A stretch of 42,974 nt of DNA from Lentisphaeria bacterium. GTDB lineage: Bacteria; Verrucomicrobiota; Lentisphaeria; Victivallales; Victivallaceae. The position numbers and the translations under genes are program-made. Below are positions 8,286 through 16,885 of this stretch, piece by piece (the first letter of the stretch is position 1; every line of letters begins with the position of its first letter). Where the stretch lies: the NCBI GenBank assembly GCA_017466125.1, contig JAFTUS010000122.1:1-42974 (forward strand), written 5' to 3'. The notes under the pieces are model-generated. The model was not told the DNA's origin and searched no databases. It saw only the letters and a program-made list of their open reading frames with translations.

Positions 8286-9707
8286 TCAGAAGCGGAAATC
8301 CCGCTTGCCGTCGTGGAGTTCTTTCAGATATTCCCTGGCGATGGCGCGTGCTTTTTCATTGGGGATGCGCTCCACCTCTGCGGCAATGACCTTTTCGCCT
8401 TTGATTTTGGTGTCTTCGGAGGCATAGTCTTCGAGATACTCTTTCAGGGTCATGAGGGCGTTGGGCTGGCAGCAGTTGGCGATCTGACCGGATTTGACCA
8501 GACGCATGAAACGGTCGCCGGTACGTCCTTCCCGGTAACAGGCGGTGCAGAAACTGGGGATGTACCCCAGCCCCAGCAGCCAATTCACCACTTCATCGAG
8601 GGTGCGGGTGTCGCTGACATCGAACTGGGCAGTTTCATCGTGACGTTCCTCGTGCGTGTAGCCGCCGACGCTGGTACGGGAGCCTCCGCTGATTTGTGAA
8701 ACGCCGACCGCCAGCACTCTTTCGCGTGCCTTGCGGCTTTCGCGGGTGGAGACGATGATACCGGTGTAAGGTACGGCGATGCGCAGTACCGCAACGATTT
8801 TTTCAAACATCTCATCGGAGATGGCATCGGGAAACTCTTTTGTGTCGATATCGTCGGCAGGACGGATGCGGGGAACGCTGATGGTGTGCGGACCGACCCC
8901 TTTTGCCGCTTCAAGATGTTCTGCGTGCATCAACTGTCCGACAAAGTCATAACGGTAAGTGCCGAGGCCGTAGAGAACACCGCAGCCGACATCGTCGATA
9001 CCGGCATCCATGGCGCGGTCCATGGCTTCGGTGTGCCAGGCGTAGTTGTGCTTGGGCCCGGTGGGGTGCAGTTTTTCGTAATTCTCTTTGTGATAGGTTT
9101 CCTGAAAGAGGATATAAGTGCCGATACCGGCTTCTTTGAGTTTCCGGTAATTTTCGACTGTGGTGGCGGCGATATTCACGTTGACCCGGCGGATCGCACC
9201 GTTTTTGTGCTTGATGGAATAGATGGTTTTTATGGAGTCCAGCACATATTCGATGGGGTTGTTGACGGGATCTTCACCGGTTTCGAGGGCGAGACGTTTG
9301 TGGCCCATATCCTGAAGGGCGATCACTTCGGCGGCGATCTCCTCCTGCGTCAGTTTTTTGCGGGGGATGTGTTTGTTTTTGTAGTGATAGGGGCAGTAGA
9401 CACAGCCGTTCACGCAGTAGTTGGAGAGATAGAGCGGCGCAAACATGACGATGCGGTTGCCGTAATTTTTCTGTTTGATCTCCCGTGCCAGAGCAAAGAT
9501 TTTTTCATTGCACTCTTTATCCTGACAATCCAGCAGAAGCAGTGCTTCGCGGTGGTTCAGGCCTTTCCCTTCACGGGCTTTTTCGATAACGGATTCGATC
9601 AAAGGCAGATCATCCCTGTTGGCGGCTGCCCACTCCAGAGTTTCCCGGATTTCGCCGTCGTGGATGAATTCTTCTGCTTTGCTTGACTTTGGATCATATT
9701 TGCACAT
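8286..9707 (-). CDS. hydG: [FeFe]-hydrogenase H-cluster maturase HydG (radical SAM, tyrosine lyase)
   Basis: A radical SAM protein of 473 residues (475 from the alternative ATG at 9713). The cluster motif CVNGCVYC gives Cys at 98, 102 and 105. The C-terminal FCTACYREGRTGDRF followed by IANCCQPNAL matches the second, HydG-specific cluster motif CX2CX22C that separates HydG from ThiH. HydG cleaves tyrosine to make the CO and cyanide ligands of the [FeFe]-hydrogenase active site, implying H2 metabolism. No hydE, hydF or hydA is adjacent, so the other maturation genes lie elsewhere. GAGGT abuts the ATG at 9713 but stands 6 bp before the ATG at 9707, so 9707 is preferred. It has its own promoter. 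Confidence 0.92.
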   Translation of the reverse strand: MCKYDPKSSKAEEFIHDGEIRETLEWAAANRDDLPLIESVIEKAREGKGLNHREALLLLDCQDKECNEKIFALAREIKQKNYGNRIVMFAPLYLSNYCVNGCVYCPYHYKNKHIPRKKLTQEEIAAEVIALQDMGHKRLALETGEDPVNNPIEYVLDSIKTIYSIKHKNGAIRRVNVNIAATTVENYRKLKEAGIGTYILFQETYHKENYEKLHPTGPKHNYAWHTEAMDRAMDAGIDDVGCGVLYGLGTYRYDFVGQLMHAEHLEAAKGVGPHTISVPRIRPADDIDTKEFPDAISDEMFEKIVAVLRIAVPYTGIIVSTRESRKARERVLAVGVSQISGGSRTSVGGYTHEERHDETAQFDVSDTRTLDEVVNWLLGLGYIPSFCTACYREGRTGDRFMRLVKSGQIANCCQPNALMTLKEYLEDYASEDTKIKGEKVIAAEVERIPNEKARAIAREYLKELHDGKRDFRF

Positions 9708-9735
9708 CTTCATACCTCACAAATGACGTTCTATT

Positions 9736-9764
9736 AATATAACACAAGTTCTGCTTGAAATCAA
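9736..9764 (-). promoter_or_regulatory. Promoter of hydG
   Basis: Minus strand: -35 TTGATT (9759-9764), 17-bp spacer, -10 TATATT (9736-9741). Confidence 0.65.
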
Positions 9765-9859
9765 CCTGAAAACGTCTGAATAAATATAAAAATATCTTAA
9801 ACAGAAAAGTTTCGGACGTTTTTTGGGCTTTTTTATCGGCGGGGGGCTGAAAAAGGGGA

Positions 9860-10294
9860 TCAGGAAAGAAATTCGGCGTTGCGGACACCTTCTGAACTGC
9901 GCGCTTCTCTGTAAGCCGTGCGCAAGGTCTCTTTTATTTCTCTCGGGTTATGAACTCCCTCAATCTGAAGAAGCGGAGAGGTCGCATCGGATGAGATGAC
10001 TATGATATTTCCTATCCCGAAAAGCCGCTGGATGATCCCCTGATAAAATTTCACATCTCTGATACGGAAAAGTTCTATCTCCTCTTCGTGTCTTGCAATC
10101 AGCCCGGTCTGTTTGAAAAAGCGTTGATTGGTGATCCGGTATTGCGTTGAAACAATTCTTGCCCATGCAGTCAGCAGCAATATGATCGTAATTGGCAAAC
10201 CGATGACGGTAACGGCACACAGAATTGCCCAGAAGTAAAGTTTTATTTCGCTTGCTTTCGCCGGTTTGAATGACAAGAGTTCCTTTTCGTCCAT
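9860..10294 (-). CDS. Bacterial PH-domain (bPH2 / DUF304) membrane protein
   Basis: A 144-residue protein with two adjoining hydrophobic segments near residues 20-50 (YFWAILCAVTVIGLPITIIL) followed by a bacterial PH domain. TQYRITNQRFFKQTGLIARH and EIELFRIRDVKFYQGIIQRL are typical of the YdbT/DUF304 group. These small inner-membrane proteins have no firmly known function; links to envelope stress have been suggested. The open frame starts at 10315, but GAGGAAAAG lies upstream of the ATG at 10294, making that start more likely. It has its own promoter with a symmetric operator-like site. Confidence 0.8.
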   Translation of the reverse strand: MDEKELLSFKPAKASEIKLYFWAILCAVTVIGLPITIILLLTAWARIVSTQYRITNQRFFKQTGLIARHEEEIELFRIRDVKFYQGIIQRLFGIGNIIVISSDATSPLLQIEGVHNPREIKETLRTAYREARSSEGVRNAEFLS

Positions 10295-10337
10295 TTTCTT
10301 TTCCTCAAATTCCATTCAGCCGGATCCTGTTTCCGGT

Positions 10338-10363
10338 ATGGGTATTACCTTTAATATACCCAT
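10338..10363. promoter_or_regulatory. Operator-like inverted repeat at the PH-domain gene promoter
   Basis: ATGGGTAT (10338-10345) and ATACCCAT (10356-10363) form a perfect 8-bp inverted repeat with a 10-bp spacer that includes part of the -10 box at 10353-10358. A regulator bound here would block transcription; which one is unknown. Confidence 0.5.
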
Positions 10364-10380
10364 TTTTCCGGATTTTACAA
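10353..10380 (-). promoter_or_regulatory. Promoter of the PH-domain gene
   Basis: Minus strand: -35 TTGTAA (10375-10380), 16-bp spacer, -10 TATATT (10353-10358). Confidence 0.6.
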
Positions 10381-10401
10381 GAGAGGCGGTTTCAAAATTC
10401 C

Positions 10402-11718
10402 TCATAAATTTTCGGATGCAGCAGCCGATGGCAGGGTGGTTCCGGTTTTCATCGCCCGCAGAACCAGACGGGCGGCGGCTTCACCGCTCTGGTTCATATT
10501 GACCATGACCCGCAATGCGCCGAAGGCTCCGGCATCGGCGTCGATCATCCGTCCGGCGGTGATCAGATTGTCGAAGCCGACCGGGATCTGACTGCGGATC
10601 GGCCAGGTGAAATATTCCGGCGTCGGCAGCGAGGGATCACGCCAGTAACTTGTCTGCGGCGGAGCATCCGAGGTGAGCAATACCTCCGTTCCGTCCAGAT
10701 AACGGAAACGGGTCCCCGGCGGATTGCGGCGGTGAACGTCGCTGCGGTAAGTGCCTTTGCCCGCTTCATCGGGAAACTGCTTGCCGGAGAGAAGTTCATC
10801 TTCGGTGATACGGTACAAAGAAACGATGTGTCTGCTTTCGCGGACACCGATCAGCGAGGGCACTGCCTCCATGACCGGGCGGGGATAACCGGCATCTTTG
10901 AGAATGTCGGCGATCGCACGCATCTGGCGGCGGCTCTCCATTTCTGCTTCGGTCAGTTCTTTCTGCACCGAAACATCCAGTTTGGGGATATTGGTTCCAG
11001 CCAGCATAAAAGTATCACTGTTGCAGGAGAATTCGCCCCAGATGACTCCGCAGGGCATACGGTACTTTTCTTTTGCGGCGCGGACAAGTTTGCCGATGGT
11101 CTCATCGTGCATCACTTCGCGGGGGAACTTGCTGAATTTGACACAGGCGGTCGAGGTTTGGATCTCTTCATTTTTCCACATTTTCCCGCCCGCAAAACGA
11201 ACCACGTCTCCGTCGCCTGTTGCATCGATGATATAGCGTGCTTTTATGACGGTCAGCCCGTCTTTCCCGGCGATGACCAGACCGCCGATTTTGCCGTTAT
11301 CATTCTGCCAGACACCGGCGACCCTTGTATGAAGGAAAGGGATGATCCCCGCTTCAAGCACCATTTCGTCCAGTTCGCAGCACATCTCTTCGCTGTTGAA
11401 ATTGGCGTACCAGTGCGGATTGGGTTTCTTCCAGTATTCCACCAGATCACGTTTATCCATCCGCTCCAGAATTTCCGGTGTCAGACCGAAAATGATTTGA
11501 CGGGAGTAATCGAAATTCAGCAGACTGTGCCATAAACAGACCTGTCCGGCCGTGGCAGTGCCGCCGAAACGGTTTTGAGATTCAACAATAGCGACAGCAG
11601 CTCCGCCGCGGGCGGCGGTGATCGCAGCAAAAACTCCGGTGCAGCTGCCCCCGGCAACAACAACATCGACTTCGGCGGAAACGGGAAGTTCCTGTGCGGG
11701 AAATAAAATATTCATCAT
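10402..11718 (-). CDS. FAD-dependent oxidoreductase (FAD_oxidored family)
   Basis: A 438-residue flavoprotein beginning with a Rossmann FAD-binding motif, VDVVVAGGSCTGVFAAITAA (about 18-37), then RFGGTATAGQVCLW. ARYIIDATGDGDVVRFAG (about 170) is the second FAD contact, and the C-terminal ITAGRMIDADAGAFGALRVM is the closing FAD motif. This matches the FAD_oxidored group common in Planctomycetes and Lentisphaerota and often found near carbohydrate genes. The substrate is unknown. No signal peptide is seen, so it is probably cytoplasmic. AGGAG precedes two adjacent ATG codons; either may start. It has its own promoter, enclosed by inverted repeats, downstream of the DUF1553/DUF1501/PPC operon. 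Confidence 0.82.
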   Translation of the reverse strand: MMNILFPAQELPVSAEVDVVVAGGSCTGVFAAITAARGGAAVAIVESQNRFGGTATAGQVCLWHSLLNFDYSRQIIFGLTPEILERMDKRDLVEYWKKPNPHWYANFNSEEMCCELDEMVLEAGIIPFLHTRVAGVWQNDNGKIGGLVIAGKDGLTVIKARYIIDATGDGDVVRFAGGKMWKNEEIQTSTACVKFSKFPREVMHDETIGKLVRAAKEKYRMPCGVIWGEFSCNSDTFMLAGTNIPKLDVSVQKELTEAEMESRRQMRAIADILKDAGYPRPVMEAVPSLIGVRESRHIVSLYRITEDELLSGKQFPDEAGKGTYRSDVHRRNPPGTRFRYLDGTEVLLTSDAPPQTSYWRDPSLPTPEYFTWPIRSQIPVGFDNLITAGRMIDADAGAFGALRVMVNMNQSGEAAARLVLRAMKTGTTLPSAAASENL

Positions 11719-11739
11719 CAGTTCTCCTGTATTGCATCT

Positions 11740-11778
11740 CTTGTATTGTACTATACAATATAATAAATAAAATACAAG
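11740..11778 (-). promoter_or_regulatory. Promoter with nested inverted repeats upstream of the FAD oxidoreductase
   Basis: Minus strand: -35 TTGTAT (11772-11777), 16-bp spacer, -10 TATAGT (11750-11755). An outer inverted repeat, CTTGTATT (11740-11747) with AATACAAG (11771-11778), encloses an inner one, TATTGTA-ctа-like spacer-TACAATA (11744-11750 and 11754-11760). The promoter is almost wholly inside the symmetric elements, which suggests repression. Confidence 0.55.
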
Positions 11779-11808
11779 TACGAAACCATGGAAAACTGCG
11801 AAAAACTT

Positions 11809-13866
11809 TTATTTCCCGCCCTCGATGCGGCGGGCAGGCAGAATGACCTCCTGGGTGATACGGCGGATTTTGCCGTTTTTATCCGGCTTGGAGTTGTATT
11901 GCCAGCGCACCTTGAACAGTTGGTTGACCGCTTTGCCCTTGCCCTCTTTTTCTGCGTAGAGCGTGATTTTCAGCGGGTGCGGAACCATTTTGGCTTTGCC
12001 TGTGACGCTTTTCACCTTGCCCGGTTCGGCAATGTGGGCTTTGCCGGGGCGGACTTTCAACCAGGAGGGCGGATCGATCAGCATCAATTCGGCGCGTGCA
12101 TCTTTGGGGTGGTTGCGGGTGTTGATGTTTACGGTCAGCGTGACATCCTTATCCAGTTTTACCGTGCCGGGTTTGCCCTGCCAGTTGAATTTGCTCAGCC
12201 CCGGATTTTTCCACAGAGCCGTCAGGAAGAGGGTTTGGGCGGGGGCTATATGAGTATAGGCGAAGGCCTGCATCATCTCATCGCCGGGGATGACTTTGGT
12301 CGTAAAGCCGCCGCCGGAAGCCTCAAGTGCTGCCTGAAGCGGTTTTTTCAAATCCTTTCCGCTGTAATAGAGTGTGATCGCTGTGCGGTCACAGCCCGGG
12401 GGGATAGTATCGGTTCCGACGATGCGGAAACCGCCGGCGTTTTGCAGACGCAGTTTGATTTCACCGTCAAATCCGTCATAGCGTTCCACCGCAAGCGTAA
12501 CGACTCCCGTGCTGTAACGGCCCACTTCCACGGCGGATGGCAAGGCGTAGACGGCGAAATGCGGGACCGGTTTGCCGATGCGCAGACGATACCGGTAATC
12601 CTTGCCGTATCCACCTGAAATATCCGAAATATTTGCGGTATACTCTCCGTCTTCCGGCGGGGTGAAACGTATCACCGGGTCGGCGGCGAGGTGGAGGATC
12701 GTTCCGGCTTTCAGGCGGGGAACGTCATCGTTGACGGCGAGAACTTTCCCTTTGCTGTCAGTGACTTTGAGCAGACCGTCCAGCGGACTGCCCAGACGTC
12801 TGGCGTAAACTTCCAGCATGACAGGGACGCCTTTTTTTGCCTTGAAGGTATGGTTTTCCCCCGCAGGAGTATTGACCGTACCTGCGATGCCGAAGAGTTT
12901 TAACGGGGCGAGGGGGCGCACTCCGGCTTTGCCGGGGAGGGCGGAGATGCGGTAGACGAAATCCGCCCTGCCGCGGTAGAGGGCATCCCGTACCAGCAGA
13001 GTGTATTTTCCATCGGCGGGAACTTTGAATTCCAGTTCCGGATCGGGGTCGAAGTAACGGTCATCGGCATAAGCAAGGCTTTTGCCTTTATCATCAACTA
13101 TTTCAAGCACCATCTGGAAATGTCCGGGAACACCGTCGCCGATAAAAGGCATCAAATGGCGGGCAAGGGCGGAAAAGGTGATGACTTCGCCTTTTTTTGC
13201 GGTGAAGATGAACTTATCCTGTTCGCCCGGCATGATCTGACCGTTGAGGACGGCGGGAACGGTAAATTCCGGTGGAACAGTTTTGGTGGAGGGCATCGGA
13301 TAGAAAGGCTCCCGGACTTCGGGATTTTTTCCGACAAAGAATTTCAACGGATTGCTGACCCGTCCCCGCCCGATGAGGCGGAGTTCCCGTTCTCCCGGAG
13401 CGGCATCTTGGGCAATGGTCAGTTTTACCAGCACCCGGCTGTTGATCGCGGGGCTGGCTTGCAGAGAATTTTGGCGGACGTACAATGAACGGCAGAGAAT
13501 ATCTTTTTCGCAGTCATCCAGTTCGTTCAGCCGTTCAAACCATGCGTGCATACGCCAGCCTTCGGTCGTCTCCGGAAGTTCGGGTTTTGCCGGATTTCCT
13601 TTGGCGATCCCGGTGAGCCAGCGGGTCAGATACCGCTGCTGCGAACCGCTGACATTGGGGATGCCGGGAACGACTTTTACGGAATCGACCGTGACCCCGC
13701 CGCCGCTGACGATGGCACCGTTGACGCTCCAGAAAGCCTGACCGCCGACGATGATTTCAACCGATGTTCCCTGCCGCCCGCCGGAGGGCATCAGAAAACC
13801 GATGTGTGCGGCGGATGCTCCGCTGCACAGGAGAAAGAGAAGTGCTGTTCGGAAAAAATGTTTCAT
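11809..13866 (-). CDS. Secreted PPC-type (pre-peptidase C-terminal-like) domain protein of the DUF1501/DUF1553 cluster
   Basis: A 685-residue protein with a signal peptide (about residues 1-19, hydrophobic core TALLFLLCSGASA). Several beta-rich segments follow; at least two resemble PPC domains, at about 210-310 (MPGEQDKFIFTAKKGEVITF, ADGKYTLLVRDALYRGRADF) and 330-440 (PEDGEYTANISDISGGYGKD). Proteins of this type accompany DUF1501 and DUF1553 proteins in Planctomycetes; their function is not established, and no protease catalytic triad is visible. Its ATG overlaps the DUF1501 stop (ATGA at 13863-13866), so it is the last gene of the operon. Probable location: cell surface or periplasm. Confidence 0.78.
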   Translation of the reverse strand: MKHFFRTALLFLLCSGASAAHIGFLMPSGGRQGTSVEIIVGGQAFWSVNGAIVSGGGVTVDSVKVVPGIPNVSGSQQRYLTRWLTGIAKGNPAKPELPETTEGWRMHAWFERLNELDDCEKDILCRSLYVRQNSLQASPAINSRVLVKLTIAQDAAPGERELRLIGRGRVSNPLKFFVGKNPEVREPFYPMPSTKTVPPEFTVPAVLNGQIMPGEQDKFIFTAKKGEVITFSALARHLMPFIGDGVPGHFQMVLEIVDDKGKSLAYADDRYFDPDPELEFKVPADGKYTLLVRDALYRGRADFVYRISALPGKAGVRPLAPLKLFGIAGTVNTPAGENHTFKAKKGVPVMLEVYARRLGSPLDGLLKVTDSKGKVLAVNDDVPRLKAGTILHLAADPVIRFTPPEDGEYTANISDISGGYGKDYRYRLRIGKPVPHFAVYALPSAVEVGRYSTGVVTLAVERYDGFDGEIKLRLQNAGGFRIVGTDTIPPGCDRTAITLYYSGKDLKKPLQAALEASGGGFTTKVIPGDEMMQAFAYTHIAPAQTLFLTALWKNPGLSKFNWQGKPGTVKLDKDVTLTVNINTRNHPKDARAELMLIDPPSWLKVRPGKAHIAEPGKVKSVTGKAKMVPHPLKITLYAEKEGKGKAVNQLFKVRWQYNSKPDKNGKIRRITQEVILPARRIEGGK

Positions 13867-15176
13867 GCTTCCTCCTTATACAGTTCCCGGAGTTTGTTTT
13901 TTCCGCCGCCCTGCGGCAGAATGGTGAGGTCGAAGTTCCGGGGATTGGGCAGTTTTGCCGCCGGGTCGATCCCCGCCAGTTCGTAAAGGCTCCACAGCAG
14001 ATCGACCGGGGAGACGGGGCGTTCGACGGGGCGTTCCCCGGTGGCGTTGGATGCGCCGATCACTTTGCCCCCGGCAAAACCGCCGCCCGCAACGACCGTG
14101 CTGAAACAGGAACAGAAGTGATTGCGTCCGCCGTTCCACGGTTCGCCGTAATCCACTTTTGGGGTGCGGCCGAATTCACCGGTACACCAGATCAGGGTAC
14201 TGTCCAGCAATTTTTTTTCGCTCAGGTCTTCCAGCAGGGCGGAGAAGCCCTGATCGAATTCCGGACCGAGTTTCTGCATTGCCTCAAAGTGTTTCTTGTG
14301 CGTATCCCAGCCGGAGGCGTTGATGGTGATGTAAGGTACTCCCAGTTCCACCAGACGGCGGGCGGCAAGACAGCACTGACCGAACTTGTTGCGCCCGTAA
14401 CGGTCACGCATGGCGGGCGTTTCCAGATTGAGGTCAAACGCCTTGGCATCGTCGCCTTCAAGGACTGCGGCGGCGGCACTGCCCGCCTGTTCAAAATCCA
14501 GCAGTTCACGGCAACTGCCCGCCTCCCGGCTGAAACTGTCGAGCATTTCCGCATAGAGCGAACGTTTTTTCAGGTGGTCGTCGCTGATGCCGCCCGGAGC
14601 AACAAAACCATCCACCAGAAATTTGGCGGCATTGGGGTTGGAACCGGTGGCAAGCGGTTTGAAACGGTCACTTAAAAAACCGTTTTCTGAAAAACGTCCT
14701 TTGTTGGAGGTCAGGGCGATGTACGGCGGGAGTTTCCCCTTGTAAGTGGAACTCTTGAGCATGGCGATCACTGCGCCGATCGCAGGGTAGGTGATGCCGT
14801 CTCCGGGCATCCGTCCGGTCTGCATCAGATACGTTGCGGTTTCGTGTCCGTTGGTACGGTGGTTCATGCTGCGGATAATGGAGTATTTATCCGCCATTTG
14901 CGCCAGTTTGGGGAGAAATTCGCTGATGCGGATGCCGGGAACGTTTGTGGCAATGTCCCCGAAGTCGCCGTTGTACGCTTTGCCCGCATTGGGTTTCGGG
15001 TCAAACGTTTCCAGGTGCGACGGCCCGCCCCATACCCAGATCTCAATGATCGATTTTGCCGCCTTGCGCCGTTTCAGCGGAGCAGTTTGTGCGGCGAAGA
15101 GGTTGCCGCCCATACGGTCCATTGCGCCGTAAACGCCGCAGAGGGCCATCATTTTCAAAAATTCACGTCTATCCAT
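13863..15176 (-). CDS. DUF1501 protein (Tat-exported, alkaline-phosphatase-superfamily-like)
   Basis: A 437-residue protein beginning MDRREFLKMMALCG, a twin-arginine signal (R3-R4), so it is probably exported folded. The DUF1501 body shows IIEIWVWGGPSHLETFDPKP, SMNHRTNGHETATYLMQTG, ASGWDTHKKHF and TGEFGRTPKVD. These resemble the metal-binding pattern of the sulfatase/alkaline-phosphatase fold, but no activity is established for the family. It sits between the DUF1549/DUF1553 gene (17-bp gap) and the PPC protein (ATGA overlap), the usual planctomycete-type order. Confidence 0.88.
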   Translation of the reverse strand: MDRREFLKMMALCGVYGAMDRMGGNLFAAQTAPLKRRKAAKSIIEIWVWGGPSHLETFDPKPNAGKAYNGDFGDIATNVPGIRISEFLPKLAQMADKYSIIRSMNHRTNGHETATYLMQTGRMPGDGITYPAIGAVIAMLKSSTYKGKLPPYIALTSNKGRFSENGFLSDRFKPLATGSNPNAAKFLVDGFVAPGGISDDHLKKRSLYAEMLDSFSREAGSCRELLDFEQAGSAAAAVLEGDDAKAFDLNLETPAMRDRYGRNKFGQCCLAARRLVELGVPYITINASGWDTHKKHFEAMQKLGPEFDQGFSALLEDLSEKKLLDSTLIWCTGEFGRTPKVDYGEPWNGGRNHFCSCFSTVVAGGGFAGGKVIGASNATGERPVERPVSPVDLLWSLYELAGIDPAAKLPNPRNFDLTILPQGGGKNKLRELYKEEA

Positions 15177-15193
15177 ATTTCACCTCACATTCC

Positions 15194-16750
15194 TCAATGA
15201 TGAAAGAGAAATTCCTTACTGTTGAAAAGCACCCATGCGGTATCTTCCCAGATCATCCACCGTTCTTTCGGTGCAAGTTGTTTGCGGTAATTCTCAAATG
15301 CCTGCCGTTCACGGAGTGTCGGATAACGGGAAAGAATATCCAGATAGAGCCGGTCGAGCCGCGCATTGTCGGTGCGTCCCTCCCGCTGGATACGGCGGGT
15401 ATAGTTGCGTGTCCGCTGGAAAAGCGATGCCGAATTTTTCAAATAGAGCAGTTGGGAGTCGGTGCTTGCGGTGTTGCGCTCCTGAAGGTTGCCGGAGTCG
15501 CGCGGCGGCCGCCCGAAATTATCCAGTACGCCCGTTGAGATGCTGCCGTCGGCGATCGTCACGGCTCTGGTCTGGGCGGGCAGAAACGTGAAGGGTTCGG
15601 GAATAACGCTCGTGTAGCGGTCGAACTGACGAGTCACACCGGCAAGGGCGTCGATGACCAGTTCGGCTTCCATACGGTGGATGGGGTAGGCAGCGAAATT
15701 CTCCGTCTGACCGGGGGCAGGGGAGACGGAAGAGGCCTGAAACGCCGCCGAATTCATAATGACCCGATAGAGATTTTTCAGCGAATATCCGCCTTTGCAG
15801 AACTCCCGGATAAGGTATTGCTGATACGCCTGTGAAAAAGGTTCATTGCCCTTTCTGCCGTCGGGTTCCAGAGGAAGGTTGTCCGCATCGGGGAAAATCC
15901 CTCTGCCGAAACACCAGTGCCACACCCGGTTGGTCACTGCACGGGCAAAATAGGGATTTTTTTCATCCAGCAGCCAGTCGGCAAAGACCTTCCGCGGATC
16001 GTCTGCGGGGGTATGGAGGGTGATTTTTTTCCCATCGGGGAACATGGCGTTGAGAATGGCGCAGTTGTAGTCGTTGTAGACGATCTCCTCTTTCCATTCG
16101 TAGGTGCTTTTGTAGCGGATGCAGGAGAAAAAGGCGATCATGCCCGCCATCTGTTCCGCATTGAGAGCATCTGTTTCCATTCCCATTGCCGTCAGCAGCA
16201 CCATGCCCGCCAGTCCTTTGGGGGAGCGGTCGGCACTGGCGCGGAAGAAATTGGCGTGCGGCACACGGAAGTTGCTGCCCGAAAGCGTCAGCATATCGCG
16301 GAACATCGCATTGAGCGGGCGGTCGTCACGCAATTCCTGCCAGAGAGTTCTGTGCCACAACTGCACTGCATTGGGCCAGAGGTTTATGGGGAATTCCGCC
16401 TTGATGCGGAGCATGTCGGCGAAACGCATTGCCTGCATATCGGCATAGGCGGGGTCGTTGAGGAACTTTTCCACCAGAGCCGCCCGTTTATCCGGGGCGT
16501 TGTTTGCGAGGAACGACCGTACTTCGGATGCGGTCGGCAGTCTGCCCGCTGCTGTCAGTGCGACCCGCCGCAGAAAAACGGTATCCGAACAGACTGTCGG
16601 GAAGCGGACCTGCTTTTTATTCCAGTGGTCAAAAAGGATTTTGTCGCCGCCTGTTGTGTTGTCAAAGTAAACGGACGCGTTATAGGGGGAGGCCGCCAGT
16701 TGGAACAGCGGCAGCAGGGAAAATATCGTAAAAAGTCTCAAAATATGCAT
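15194..16750 (-). CDS. DUF1549/DUF1553 secreted protein
   Basis: A 518-residue protein with a signal peptide (about residues 1-20, LFTIFSLLPLFQLAAS). It has a DUF1549 region (about 40-240; FLRRVALTAAGRLPTASEVR and RFADMLRIKAEF) and a DUF1553 region (about 255-500; NPYFARAVTNRVWHWCFGRG, YSLKNLYRVIMNSAAFQASS, LYLDILSRYPTLRERQAFE). In Planctomycetes these proteins often carry a cytochrome-c-like PSCyt1 domain before DUF1549; none is visible here (no CXXCH), which fits an anaerobe. It is the first gene of a three-gene operon with DUF1501 and PPC partners. The biochemical role of the triad is not known. Confidence 0.87.
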   Translation of the reverse strand: MHILRLFTIFSLLPLFQLAASPYNASVYFDNTTGGDKILFDHWNKKQVRFPTVCSDTVFLRRVALTAAGRLPTASEVRSFLANNAPDKRAALVEKFLNDPAYADMQAMRFADMLRIKAEFPINLWPNAVQLWHRTLWQELRDDRPLNAMFRDMLTLSGSNFRVPHANFFRASADRSPKGLAGMVLLTAMGMETDALNAEQMAGMIAFFSCIRYKSTYEWKEEIVYNDYNCAILNAMFPDGKKITLHTPADDPRKVFADWLLDEKNPYFARAVTNRVWHWCFGRGIFPDADNLPLEPDGRKGNEPFSQAYQQYLIREFCKGGYSLKNLYRVIMNSAAFQASSVSPAPGQTENFAAYPIHRMEAELVIDALAGVTRQFDRYTSVIPEPFTFLPAQTRAVTIADGSISTGVLDNFGRPPRDSGNLQERNTASTDSQLLYLKNSASLFQRTRNYTRRIQREGRTDNARLDRLYLDILSRYPTLRERQAFENYRKQLAPKERWMIWEDTAWVLFNSKEFLFHH

Positions 16751-16783
16751 CGTGGATACCTCCGGAATTTTCTGTCCGGATTA

Positions 16784-16812
16784 ACCATAGCACAAGTTGA
16801 TTGTTTTTTCAA
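16784..16812 (-). promoter_or_regulatory. Promoter of the DUF1553/DUF1501/PPC operon
   Basis: Minus strand: -35 TTGAAA (16807-16812), 17-bp spacer, -10 TATGGT (16784-16789). Confidence 0.55.
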
Positions 16813-16885
16813 TAAATATTCTTAAAAATTTTCTCTTTTTTGACAATAAAAGGCGGATGTGTCCGAAACTTTGCGCTGCCGATGC

